IMG/VR virus record: IMGVR_UViG_3300045741_000222
Location: 1-41,638 of that record
DNA: 41,638 nucleotides
Reading direction: 5' to 3' (one strand)
Source: a virus
Part shown: positions 30,917 to 38,381 of the stretch, piece after piece
How positions within the stretch are numbered: position 1 is the first letter of the stretch
How the letters are laid out: the number at the start of each line of letters is the position of its first letter
Program-made: the position numbers and the translations under genes
The notes under the pieces: model-generated
What the model was told of the DNA's origin: nothing
What the model saw: the letters and a program-made list of their open reading frames with translations, nothing else
Database searches by the model: none

Positions 30917-31083
30917 TTCGTGCTCCCTGCGTTGCCTTGACGCTTTGAGGGTACACCTATGGTCGGCTCGACGTCGATCTCGGGGACGTCGCGCGACTCC
31001 GCGAGCCAGCGCAGGAAGCCGATCTTGAAGCGGTCCTGCTCGTCCTTCGTCGTCAGCTCGTAGATGCGTTCCCTCGTCATCAT
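30913..31083 (-). CDS. small hypothetical protein (56 aa)
   Basis: The product reads MMTRERIYELTTKDEQDRFK and ends KRQGNAGSTK. GAAGAAG lies four bases upstream. It links the MuF region to the scaffold gene by overlaps at both ends (ATGA, GTGA). No family recognised; a small head-assembly factor is possible. Confidence 0.6.
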   Translation of the reverse strand: MMTRERIYELTTKDEQDRFKIGFLRWLAESRDVPEIDVEPTIGVPSKRQGNAGSTK

Positions 31084-31229
31084 CGCTTCTTCGCTTCCGC
31101 TGCCCAGCGTGCCTGTTGTTCGCGTTGAATCGCTGCCTTCTCCGCTGCGAGCTGTCGAGACTCGTCGGCTGTCATCCCTGGACGTGCTTTGCGCTCCAGT
31201 GCGATGAGGCGGGTAATTAGAGGTTCCAT
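31080..31229 (-). CDS. small helical protein (49 aa)
   Basis: The product (MEPLITRLIALERKARPGMT..., ending ARWAAEAKKR) is one long basic helix. Its ATG lies inside the end of the MuF gene and its stop overlaps the next start as ATGA, so it is translationally coupled on both sides. It is too short for most annotation thresholds. Function unknown. Confidence 0.6.
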   Translation of the reverse strand: MEPLITRLIALERKARPGMTADESRQLAAEKAAIQREQQARWAAEAKKR

Positions 31230-34200
31230 CGTCGATCCCAGAGGTGTTCGTCGGTGAGGTGGATGTCCTTGCCTGCGCGGACTTCGGCGCGCAGAACGGG
31301 GTGGTCGACCATGACCAGTGCGCCGCGGTTGAGGATGACGCGCGTTTCGCCCGGGAGGAGACGGTAGCGGCGCGCTTCGACGGTTGGCGGCCAGAAGTAG
31401 CCGTCGTACCCCAGCATCGCGGCGAATCGTCCGTCGTCATGCATGAGCCAGCCGAGTTTGTAGTCACGCGATGATTCCGGCATCTCTTGCCAGAGCGGGT
31501 TGATGTTCAGCTTCCCATACCATGAGCGGCGCTGGTTGGCTAGGTCGGTCTTAGTCGCGATCTTCGCATCGTTCTTGATTACGCCGCGAACGATTCCGCG
31601 GGCGTGTTCAAGATGAATAGGTAGCCACTTCTTGTCCCACGCTTTCGCAGCGGAACTACGTCCGAGCGGACGGGTAGGGATCTTCCCTGCCCATTCGTCA
31701 ACGACGGCCGAATATGAGAACGAGCCATCCGCTGCGCGGAACCGTGCAGTGCGAATGGCCTCAGTACGAGGCATCTTGTTTGTGAAGATATCTGTTCTTG
31801 CATCACTCTTGCTCATAGAGAACATGTAGGTTCCGTCGCCATAGATGCCGGTTCCTGCGTAGTGCCGCTCACCGGTCATGAAGTCTTCAATATGGTGACC
31901 GCCTCCGCGCCAGACCTCCTCGAACCCCTCGCCAACAAGCGTATCGACCTGCTCGAACGTCGCATATGTAGGCTTTGCATGCGCACCGACGCGATCATAG
32001 ATGGCTGCCAAGAGCGAATCTTCCTCTGCGTGTGCAGGGTGGCGCCCTGCCTCACCCCCCTTCTTGATCCAATCGTTGAGAAGCGTCTCTGCCTCGTAAG
32101 GCTGCATCGGCTTCAGCCGCACCGTCGTCTTCAGCTCGGCACCAGCCAGCTTGCTAACGGCCTTCGCCTCGACCTTCGACTCGACCGTCTTCATCGGCAG
32201 CACGCCGAGCCCATCGAGGTACTTGTCGAGCAGCGGCTCCAACCGCTTGAACTCCACGTCCGAGAAGAACCGGCCGTTGTCGATCCGCCAACGGTCAACC
32301 TTCATGCCCGATCGGACCGCAGCCTTCTGCGCGAACAGGCGCGCGATCATCTCGTTGTCGCTGGTGTAGTACTCGATCTTGTCCTTCGGCAGCTTCCGCA
32401 AGCCCATCGACGCCCAGGGCGAGTCGCCGCCGCGAACCGTGACGATCGTACGCGTCTGCAGCATCTCCCTGACGAGAAGCTCGCGGGGCGAGCGGTCGTC
32501 GCTCGGCCGCCGCGGACGACCCATGTCGAGATGGTGCCCGAACTCGTGGAAGTACGTCGTGCGCATACTCTCGGCCTGGAACTTCAACTCCTCGAGCGAG
32601 GCCTTGCGCTGCTCCCCCGTCCATGCCGACGCCTCATGCATCAGCTTCCAGTGCTTCTCCGCCTCGGCCCGCCCCATCTGGATCGACGCTGGGCGGTCCA
32701 TGTCCTTGCTGAACAGGTCGCCTTGGCCCGGGAGGTAGCGTCCGCGTGCCCCGCGAAGGTCGTATGGGTAGGCGTGGACCTTGAAGTAGTCCGGCGGCAG
32801 GACGATGCCCATGTTCGCGAGCGCGTCGTCGGCGAGCGTCATCTGCTTGAACAGCTCGTCATACGCCCCACCCGTAGGCCAGTAGTAGAGGGTCGCGAGC
32901 TTGCCATCCACAGAGCCGCCGAGGGGCGACAACTCTGACTTCAGCTTCGGGGGGGTCGGCTTCGGTTGCCCTACCCGTGGCGTTGCACCCGGCGTCAACC
33001 CGGTGATCGTCGTCTTTCCGCTGCGCCTCTGCGCCTTCTCGACCTGGACCTTCCGCGCGATCTCCTTCCACGTGGCGTTCTCGGGAGACTTCACGCCTGC
33101 GACGAAGTCGTCCGTCAGCATCTTCGACGCGAAGTTGCCGAGCGACGTCAACTCCGAGGGCGTGAGGTTCGCGATGTTCGCGCCGCCGGTGCGTAGCGCC
33201 TCGTCGATATGGGACGGGATGCCGCCAGGGGCCTTCGGCACGGCCTTCGGCGCGGGGATAGGCGCGGCCCTCGTCGTCGTGCGGCGGCGGTGCTTGACCA
33301 GCACCTTCGTCGTCACCTGCGACCCGTCCGGTCCTGTCGTCGTCACGGTGCGGTAGCGCGGCTTGCGTCGCTTCGTCTTGCCAGGCGTCGGACTGGCCGC
33401 GTCGAGGAATCCCTGCAGGTGCTCGTCGGGCAGGCCCGCGAGCTTGCGCATCTCCTTGACGGGGCGCAGGTTGCGCTGCGTGCCGTAGACGCCGTGGTGC
33501 GTCGACTGCACGAAGTCGCTGAGCGCCATGTTCGACTGCTGGTAGACGTCGAAGCGGCCCGGGCCGAGCATCGCCAGTTGCCGATCCCGCGGGAGCTTGG
33601 AGAACGCGTCGTCGCCAGGCTCGGGGTAGAGCGACGCCATCTGTGGCAGGTACGGCACCTGCGTACACCGACAGTTGCTAGCTATGATGCCATTGGCGCT
33701 GTGCCATCCCCCTAGGGTTTCCAAGGAGAACACCGGATGACCTGGCGACCACTCGACATCGACACCGACCACATAGTCAAGCTCTACCAGGCCGGGACGA
33801 GCGAACAACGCATCGCGCAACTTCTCGGCATCAGTCGAACCCCCATCCGCCGCGTCCTGCGCGAAGCGGGCATCGAACGTCGCGGGCGCGACGATGCGAA
33901 CCGCCTGATGTCGAGCCAGCGCACGCCCGAGCAGCACATCGCCAACACCGCCGCTGCCCATGCCGCCCGACGCGGATCGACGGCCAGCATTGCTGAGCTG
34001 GAGCGACGCGCGCTCGGCACACAGCGAGCACAGTCGAACACCTCCACCGCTGAACGCCTGATCGCCACCTGGCTCCGCGAGCGCGGCGTCGAACCCGTCC
34101 ATCAACAGGCCGTGGGCCCGTACAACGTAGACCTCGCTGCCAGCCCCGTCGCCGTGGAGGTCTGGTCGGGAAGCTGGCACTTCGCGGGCGCGCACGCCGA

Positions 34201-35191
34201 ACGCGCCGCTCGCCGCTCGCGCTACATCCTCGACGCGGGCTGGACGCTGGTGATCGTCGCCAGCGATGCGCGCCAGAGCCCGCTCGTCCCCGACGTAGCG
34301 GACCGCATCGTCGCCCTCCTTGAGCGTGCGCGCCTTGCGCCAGCCAGTCGATGTGAGCAGTGGGTGATTGGGGGTGCAGGTGAGCGTCGACCCCGACTGG
34401 AAGCGAAGGTGCAGGAGCTGACCGGTATACCCACGCTCGGTTGACGCGACGACGCGCGGCCCGCTCACGACGACGCCGCCAGGGAAACAGTTCGGGTGGC
34501 TGTCGAGCGGCACGCCGACGGGGAAGCGGTTGCCGCTCATCGCGAAGCACGTCGCGCAGGTGCGCTGGTCGCGGATCGACAGCCACACCCACTCGTCGAT
34601 GCCCGCGTCCTGGATCGCGGCTTGCGCGCCGGAGCGGTACGCGCGCAGCATCTCGGTGCGCGCGACGAGGTTCGCGCGGTACACCGTCATGTCGGCCTGC
34701 TTGCGCATCTCGCGCGCGACGACGCTCGGGTGCTTGCCGAGCGCGACGCCGTTTGCCAGCGTCGTTTTCAGCATCGACGCGTTCTCGCCCGCGATCGACG
34801 CCATCAGCGGCGCGAGCTGGTGCGACAGCGTCGTCGTCAACGCCGCGAGCGCGCGGTCGGGCACGCCGACGAAGCTCGACGACACGCCGATCGCCTCCTC
34901 CATCGCGTCCGCGCCCGCCTTCACACCCGACTTCTGCAGGCCCGTGATCGGCGTTGTCGAGCGCTGCGCGGCCTGCGTCATCTGCTCGTCGATGACCTGG
35001 CGTAGGTCCTGGAGGCGCTGCGTCTCGTATGCCGCTGCCTCCGTCATGCCTGGGCGTGCGAGCGCGTCGATGCGCTGATTGATCCGCTTGCGGGCGTTGA
35101 TCCAGGCCTGCACGACGCGCAGCAGGGCTGGCCCGCTCGACGTCTCGAAGTCGCGGATAGCGGCGAGCGCCTGCTCCGCGATCGTCGCCAC
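31217..35191 (-). CDS. giant MuF-type head protein with intein, zincin motif and ART-like tail
   Basis: The frame encodes 1324 residues. Residues 1-234 plus 507 onward form an SPP1 gp7/MuF minor head domain: VARTEMLRAYRSGAQAAIQD, DQRTCATCFAMSG, and, after splicing, DSHPN joined to CRCTQVPYLP. Residues 235-506 are an intein. After a basic linker (605-760) comes a zincin-like region with HEFGH (H882, E883, H886) and E947 as possible third ligand. Residues of about 1080-1324 resemble an ADP-ribosyltransferase: VWRGG with Arg1095, then HYAGTGIYGDGTYMFSMSKS. MuF proteins enter the virion, so the C-terminal enzymes may be injected with DNA. The final 900 bases are visibly less GC-rich than neighbours, suggesting transfer. 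The ART call rests on pattern and is less sure than the zincin. Confidence 0.8.
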   Translation of the reverse strand: MATIAEQALAAIRDFETSSGPALLRVVQAWINARKRINQRIDALARPGMTEAAAYETQRLQDLRQVIDEQMTQAAQRSTTPITGLQKSGVKAGADAMEEAIGVSSSFVGVPDRALAALTTTLSHQLAPLMASIAGENASMLKTTLANGVALGKHPSVVAREMRKQADMTVYRANLVARTEMLRAYRSGAQAAIQDAGIDEWVWLSIRDQRTCATCFAMSGNRFPVGVPLDSHPNCFPGGVVVSGPRVVASTERGYTGQLLHLRFQSGSTLTCTPNHPLLTSTGWRKARTLKEGDDAVRYVGDERALARIAGDDHQRPARVEDVARAASGAFGVRAREVPASRPDLHGDGAGSEVYVVRAHGLLMDGFDAALAEPGGDQAFSGGGVRLCSLCAERASLQLSNAGRRSASGGMGSGGVGDVLLGRALARHQAVRIVAPATFDARFAQDAADGGSTDAEKLRDALFARPGLVELDYVVGVDVEWSPGHPVFSLETLGGWHSANGIIASNCRCTQVPYLPQMASLYPEPGDDAFSKLPRDRQLAMLGPGRFDVYQQSNMALSDFVQSTHHGVYGTQRNLRPVKEMRKLAGLPDEHLQGFLDAASPTPGKTKRRKPRYRTVTTTGPDGSQVTTKVLVKHRRRTTTRAAPIPAPKAVPKAPGGIPSHIDEALRTGGANIANLTPSELTSLGNFASKMLTDDFVAGVKSPENATWKEIARKVQVEKAQRRSGKTTITGLTPGATPRVGQPKPTPPKLKSELSPLGGSVDGKLATLYYWPTGGAYDELFKQMTLADDALANMGIVLPPDYFKVHAYPYDLRGARGRYLPGQGDLFSKDMDRPASIQMGRAEAEKHWKLMHEASAWTGEQRKASLEELKFQAESMRTTYFHEFGHHLDMGRPRRPSDDRSPRELLVREMLQTRTIVTVRGGDSPWASMGLRKLPKDKIEYYTSDNEMIARLFAQKAAVRSGMKVDRWRIDNGRFFSDVEFKRLEPLLDKYLDGLGVLPMKTVESKVEAKAVSKLAGAELKTTVRLKPMQPYEAETLLNDWIKKGGEAGRHPAHAEEDSLLAAIYDRVGAHAKPTYATFEQVDTLVGEGFEEVWRGGGHHIEDFMTGERHYAGTGIYGDGTYMFSMSKSDARTDIFTNKMPRTEAIRTARFRAADGSFSYSAVVDEWAGKIPTRPLGRSSAAKAWDKKWLPIHLEHARGIVRGVIKNDAKIATKTDLANQRRSWYGKLNINPLWQEMPESSRDYKLGWLMHDDGRFAAMLGYDGYFWPPTVEARRYRLLPGETRVILNRGALVMVDHPVLRAEVRAGKDIHLTDEHLWDRRWNL
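33683..33728 (+). promoter_or_regulatory. possible -10 box and ribosome site for the antisense endonuclease
   Basis: TATGAT (33683-33688) is a good -10 box lying nine bases inside the intein boundary. AAGGAG (33723-33728) lies eight bases before the ATG at 33737, an ideal Shine-Dalgarno spacing. Both face the plus strand and lie in DNA that encodes the last residues of the intein on the other strand. No clear -35 box is seen. Confidence 0.55.
33737..34444 (+). CDS. DUF559/Vsr-like homing endonuclease encoded antisense to the MuF intein
   Basis: The 235-residue plus-strand product lies wholly inside the minus-strand intein, antisense to intein residues of about 16-251. It begins with a resolvase-type helix-turn-helix (about residues 10-46: SEQRIAQLLGISRTPIRRVL). 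A nuclease domain follows: STAERLIATWLRERG (E106), VGPYNVDLAASPVAVEVWSG (D132, E141), SWHFAG (H148), then GWTLVIVASD. This matches the DUF559/Vsr-like fold and the EDxHD pattern of homing endonucleases such as I-Bth0305I. A strong ribosome site precedes the ATG. All surrounding genes for 25 kb run the other way. The intein frame over the same DNA is low-complexity, so the plus strand is the one under protein-level constraint. Confidence 0.8.
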   Translation: MTWRPLDIDTDHIVKLYQAGTSEQRIAQLLGISRTPIRRVLREAGIERRGRDDANRLMSSQRTPEQHIANTAAAHAARRGSTASIAELERRALGTQRAQSNTSTAERLIATWLRERGVEPVHQQAVGPYNVDLAASPVAVEVWSGSWHFAGAHAERAARRSRYILDAGWTLVIVASDARQSPLVPDVADRIVALLERARLAPASRCEQWVIGGAGERRPRLEAKVQELTGIPTLG

Positions 35192-35192
35192 G

Positions 35193-36542
35193 CTAGCCCA
35201 TCATCGACGGCCCGGGCATGCCCTGGCTCCATGCCTGTGCCTGGGCGTTGAACGCGTTCTGCGCCTCTGCCTGTGCGGCGTCGACCTCTGTCTGCGCGTC
35301 GTAGCCGAGCTGCGTCAGGATTGTCTGCTTCGACGCTCCCAGGGCGGCGTCGATCTGCGCGACCTGGCGCTCCTGCAGCGGGTCGCCCGGGACGATCTCG
35401 GGCCATGTCGTCGTCACGTCGACGGTGTGGCCCATCAGCAGCATCACGCGGCGGATCATCTCCTCGACCATCGGGCCGTATGTGAGTCGCTTCTGCTCGA
35501 TCTGCTGCACGAGCGGGCCGTAGAGGATGCGTAGCGCGACGCCTGAGAGCTGGCCGGTGTTGTCGAGCTTGCCCGTCGCGACTGCTGGTAGGCGGTTCGT
35601 TTCGTGGAACGCGTCGAGGAGCTTGTCGTGGAAGCTGATCGACGACGCGAGGTCGCTCGACATCTCGATCGCGCTGATCTTCGCCTCGGGGTTGGAGAGC
35701 GTCACCATCTCGTCCGGGCCGAGGCGGACACTTTCGGCGTCGAAGCCGGTGCCGATCAGCTTCGGGTGGGCGTGCAGGCGGATGATCTTGTTCGTGTTCG
35801 ACATCACCCGGTTGATGCCGTAGCAGGTGTCGATAGCGGCGATCGTGAGGTCGGGCTTGCCGTAGCAGCCGCGCGGCGCGGGGAGGTTCTGGCAGCACCC
35901 GATCGGCGGCCAGTCGTAGGGCCAGGTGATCGGCGCGGCACGCTCGGCGTAGCGCCCGCCCTGGTCGCGCGCCTCCTCGTCGCGGATCGTCCAGCTGGTG
36001 CTCGACGTGCGCTCGATGATCTGGCGGCGGTACACCTTGCGGCCATCCGTGTTGATCGTCTCCCACTCGATCAGGTACGCCCAGCAGTCATCGTCGTCGT
36101 CGGGGTCGCAGAACATCTGCACGCGTGCCGGGTCGAGCACCTTCACTTCCGGCATCGGGTCGTCCGGCTCGACGTCGATCTTGTAGAACGCGGTGCCTCC
36201 GATGCCGCCCGCCGTCGCGATGCGCTGCAACGTGACGAGCAGCCCCTGGTCCTCCTCCCACGCTTCGAACGCGACGGCCTCTGGCGACTCTGACTCCTCG
36301 CCCTCGCCGTTCAGCTTCCACTCGGGCTCCGTGCCGAACAGCGCCATCACGTTCGTATCGACGAGGAGCTCCGGGTAGGCGAGGCGCAGGTTGTCGTCCG
36401 GCGCGTCATCGGCGAGCATGAGGCTCGCGGGGTGCAAGCCGTCGTACGCCTTCCACGCGTTCAGGATCAGCGTTCGCCGTGCGCGTTCCGTCGGTGCGTA
36501 GGCCCGGATCAGGTTGTCGCTGAGGGTGCCGTAGACCGTCAC
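35193..36542 (-). CDS. portal protein
   Basis: The 449-residue protein follows the large terminase and precedes the MuF gene, as in SPP1-type head modules. It has the SPP1 gp6-like portal pattern: an N-terminal helical region, the wing (LQRIATAGGIGGTAFYKIDV, DDDDDCWAYLIEWETIN), the clip region with LPAVATGKLDNTGQLSGVAL, and the C-terminal helical crown rich in Ala and Gln. The portal forms the dodecameric DNA gate and motor dock. It overlaps the terminase by four bases. Confidence 0.85.
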   Translation of the reverse strand: MTVYGTLSDNLIRAYAPTERARRTLILNAWKAYDGLHPASLMLADDAPDDNLRLAYPELLVDTNVMALFGTEPEWKLNGEGEESESPEAVAFEAWEEDQGLLVTLQRIATAGGIGGTAFYKIDVEPDDPMPEVKVLDPARVQMFCDPDDDDDCWAYLIEWETINTDGRKVYRRQIIERTSSTSWTIRDEEARDQGGRYAERAAPITWPYDWPPIGCCQNLPAPRGCYGKPDLTIAAIDTCYGINRVMSNTNKIIRLHAHPKLIGTGFDAESVRLGPDEMVTLSNPEAKISAIEMSSDLASSISFHDKLLDAFHETNRLPAVATGKLDNTGQLSGVALRILYGPLVQQIEQKRLTYGPMVEEMIRRVMLLMGHTVDVTTTWPEIVPGDPLQERQVAQIDAALGASKQTILTQLGYDAQTEVDAAQAEAQNAFNAQAQAWSQGMPGPSMMG

Positions 36543-37924
36543 CGCAGGATGCTCCTCATCTTCGTCACGCGGCTCTGCGCGAGTCGGCGTAGGCCCTGGC
36601 TCATCGCGTCAACCTGGTCGTCGTTCAGCGCGTTCGGGAAGGCGGCACACTCCTCGATGAAGTCTGCCACCCACGGTTCCCGGCGCGGCTCCGGCAGGTA
36701 GACCTGTCCAGCCTCGATCATGCCGCTGACGGACGCGACGCGGGCCTCCTTCGACCCTACGGGGGGGACGCCGATGATGCCGGGGACGTGGTCGCGTAGG
36801 GATGCGATCACCGCTTCGCCGTTCGCGGCTTTCTCGACGATGTGCGTCGTGATCGCGGGCCAGCGCTCGCAGAGCGACGTGAACGCCTGGATCGTCTCGG
36901 GGAAGTTCCACGGACCCCTGACCTGGTCGAGCAGGTAGTAGCGGCCCTGGTGTCGGCCCCAGACCTGGCCGACGACGTAGTCGCTCCCGGGGCCTCCGCG
37001 GAAGTTCATGTCCCACGACGCGATGATCGCGTCCCACTCGTCGGCGTCCGTCACCGGGTCGTCCGTCCAGTAGCGCCACCATGTGCGGTTCAGCATGCCG
37101 CCTTCCGGTGGCGATGGGCGCTGCTGGTAGAGCGCGTTCCACCAGTACGGGCCGCTCGACACCTTCAGCTCCGCGAGCCTGTCGAGTCCGTACCGGTCGG
37201 GCCAGAGCGGTTCGCCCTCGCTCCTGCCGAGCGGGTCGTCCGGCTCGGCGAGTGCGGGGAGCCGTAGGCGCGTCCACTTGCCTCCCTCGTCGATCACGCC
37301 TTCTTCGCGCAGCAGGTAGCCGACGAGGTCGTCTTCGTGCCAGCGCGTCATCGTCACGATCGCGGACCCGCCCGGTTCGAGGCGGGTGTACGCCGTTGAG
37401 CGCCACCACTCCTTCATCCGTTCGCGCGTTTTCGGCGAGAGCGCTTCGCGGTCGTTCTTCACGGGGTCGTCGACGAGCAGCACGTCTGCGCCCTTGCCGG
37501 TGATCGGGCCGCCGACGCCCGCGGTGACCATGCCTCCAGCGCCGATCAGGTTCCACGCGTCGCGCGCCGCGGTGCGCTGGTCGACTTCGACGCCGAGCCA
37601 GTCCTGGTTGGAGATCACGGCGTCGCGCGCCTTGCCGCCCCACGTCGCGGCGAACTGTGCCTCGTACGACGTCAGGATCACCCGTTTGCGGTATACGCCG
37701 ATCGCCCAGGCGGGGCCCCAGTGCGAGCCTAGCTCGCTCTTGCCGTGTCGTGGCGGCATCTCGACGATGGCGTGGATCGGCTCCGTCATCGCGCGCAGCC
37801 AGAGGTCGTCGATCAGGCAGAGGTGGGGTTTCGGCACCCAGAGGCCGTGCGATGCCGCCATCGCGAACATCGCCGGGGTGGCGCGCGCGATGCTACGAGG
37901 AATCTCGACTCGGCTGGTCGTCAC
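36539..37924 (-). CDS. terL: terminase large subunit
   Basis: The 461-residue ATPase/nuclease that packages DNA. The Walker A motif is MPPRHGKSE (about 56-64), Walker B VLLVDDP (148-154), and a coupling motif TMTRWHEDDL (191-200). The nuclease domain has D305 in SWDMNF, E364 in VEKAANGE and D435/D439 in NDDQVDAM. All key residues are present. The N-terminal HGLWVPKPH segment is common to this group. Start is GTG 37924, overlapping the small subunit by 32 bases. Confidence 0.92.
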   Translation of the reverse strand: MTTSRVEIPRSIARATPAMFAMAASHGLWVPKPHLCLIDDLWLRAMTEPIHAIVEMPPRHGKSELGSHWGPAWAIGVYRKRVILTSYEAQFAATWGGKARDAVISNQDWLGVEVDQRTAARDAWNLIGAGGMVTAGVGGPITGKGADVLLVDDPVKNDREALSPKTRERMKEWWRSTAYTRLEPGGSAIVTMTRWHEDDLVGYLLREEGVIDEGGKWTRLRLPALAEPDDPLGRSEGEPLWPDRYGLDRLAELKVSSGPYWWNALYQQRPSPPEGGMLNRTWWRYWTDDPVTDADEWDAIIASWDMNFRGGPGSDYVVGQVWGRHQGRYYLLDQVRGPWNFPETIQAFTSLCERWPAITTHIVEKAANGEAVIASLRDHVPGIIGVPPVGSKEARVASVSGMIEAGQVYLPEPRREPWVADFIEECAAFPNALNDDQVDAMSQGLRRLAQSRVTKMRSILR

Positions 37925-38381
37925 TGGACGCCTTCAGTCCGAGTTTCGCCATCTGGTCGCGTGCTGAGCGTGCAGCTTCGACGTCGGTGTGCGTGACGCG
38001 TACCTCGAGCGGCGATTCGGCGTCGCCCTTGATCTGGAGGCGCTGTGTCGAGCCCCACTTGCCCGGCTCGGTCCGTTCGAGGTACCACGCTGCGGCTCGC
38101 CAGTCGCCGTTCTGCCCTGCTATGCGGATCTGTACGACGCTCTCCAGCCTTGCACTTGCCCTCGCCTGCTCTACAGCGTCGCGGAATGCGATGAACCGCT
38201 TCTGGTACTTGCCTGGCCGTTCGGAGTACTCGCCCATCCACTTGTGTGCGGTCTGTGGGTGGATTCCCGCTGCTCGACAGGCGTCTTCGAAGTAGGCTCC
38301 GGCGCGGCAGGCGTCGACGATCCGGCGGTGGACGGTGTCGTCGAGCAGGGTCGGGCGTCCGGCTGTTTTTCGCGTGGTCAC
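37893..38381 (-). CDS. terS: terminase small subunit
   Basis: The 162-residue protein starts from GTG 38381, overlapping the methyltransferase stop (GTGA), and reads MTTRKTAGRPTLLDDTVHRR. A helix-turn-helix (YFEDACRAAGIHPQTAHKWM) is followed by a coiled-coil oligomerisation region (FIAFRDAVEQARASARLESV) and GDWRAAAWYLERTEPGKWG, a signature of many terminase small subunits. It recognises the packaging site and feeds DNA to the large subunit, which directly follows. A longer upstream frame exists but lies inside the methyltransferase gene. Confidence 0.88.
   Translation of the reverse strand: MTTRKTAGRPTLLDDTVHRRIVDACRAGAYFEDACRAAGIHPQTAHKWMGEYSERPGKYQKRFIAFRDAVEQARASARLESVVQIRIAGQNGDWRAAAWYLERTEPGKWGSTQRLQIKGDAESPLEVRVTHTDVEAARSARDQMAKLGLKASSDDQPSRDSS

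Larger units (their letters stand above)
33674..34489 (-). mobile_element. intein in the MuF head protein (272 aa)
   Basis: The intein runs from Cys235 (CFPGGVVVSGPRVVAS, block A) with LTCTPNHPLLTSTGW (block B, residues of about 36-50) and WRKARTLKEGDDAV to the C-terminal VVGVDVEWSPGHPVFSLETL and GIIASN before the +1 Cys. The terminal Asn and +1 Cys are present; the penultimate residue is Ser rather than His. Between these ends the frame is Gly/Ala/Arg-rich with no recognisable domain. The opposite strand of this stretch encodes an endonuclease. The insertion site, between HPN and CRC, is the most conserved point of the MuF domain. Confidence 0.88.
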
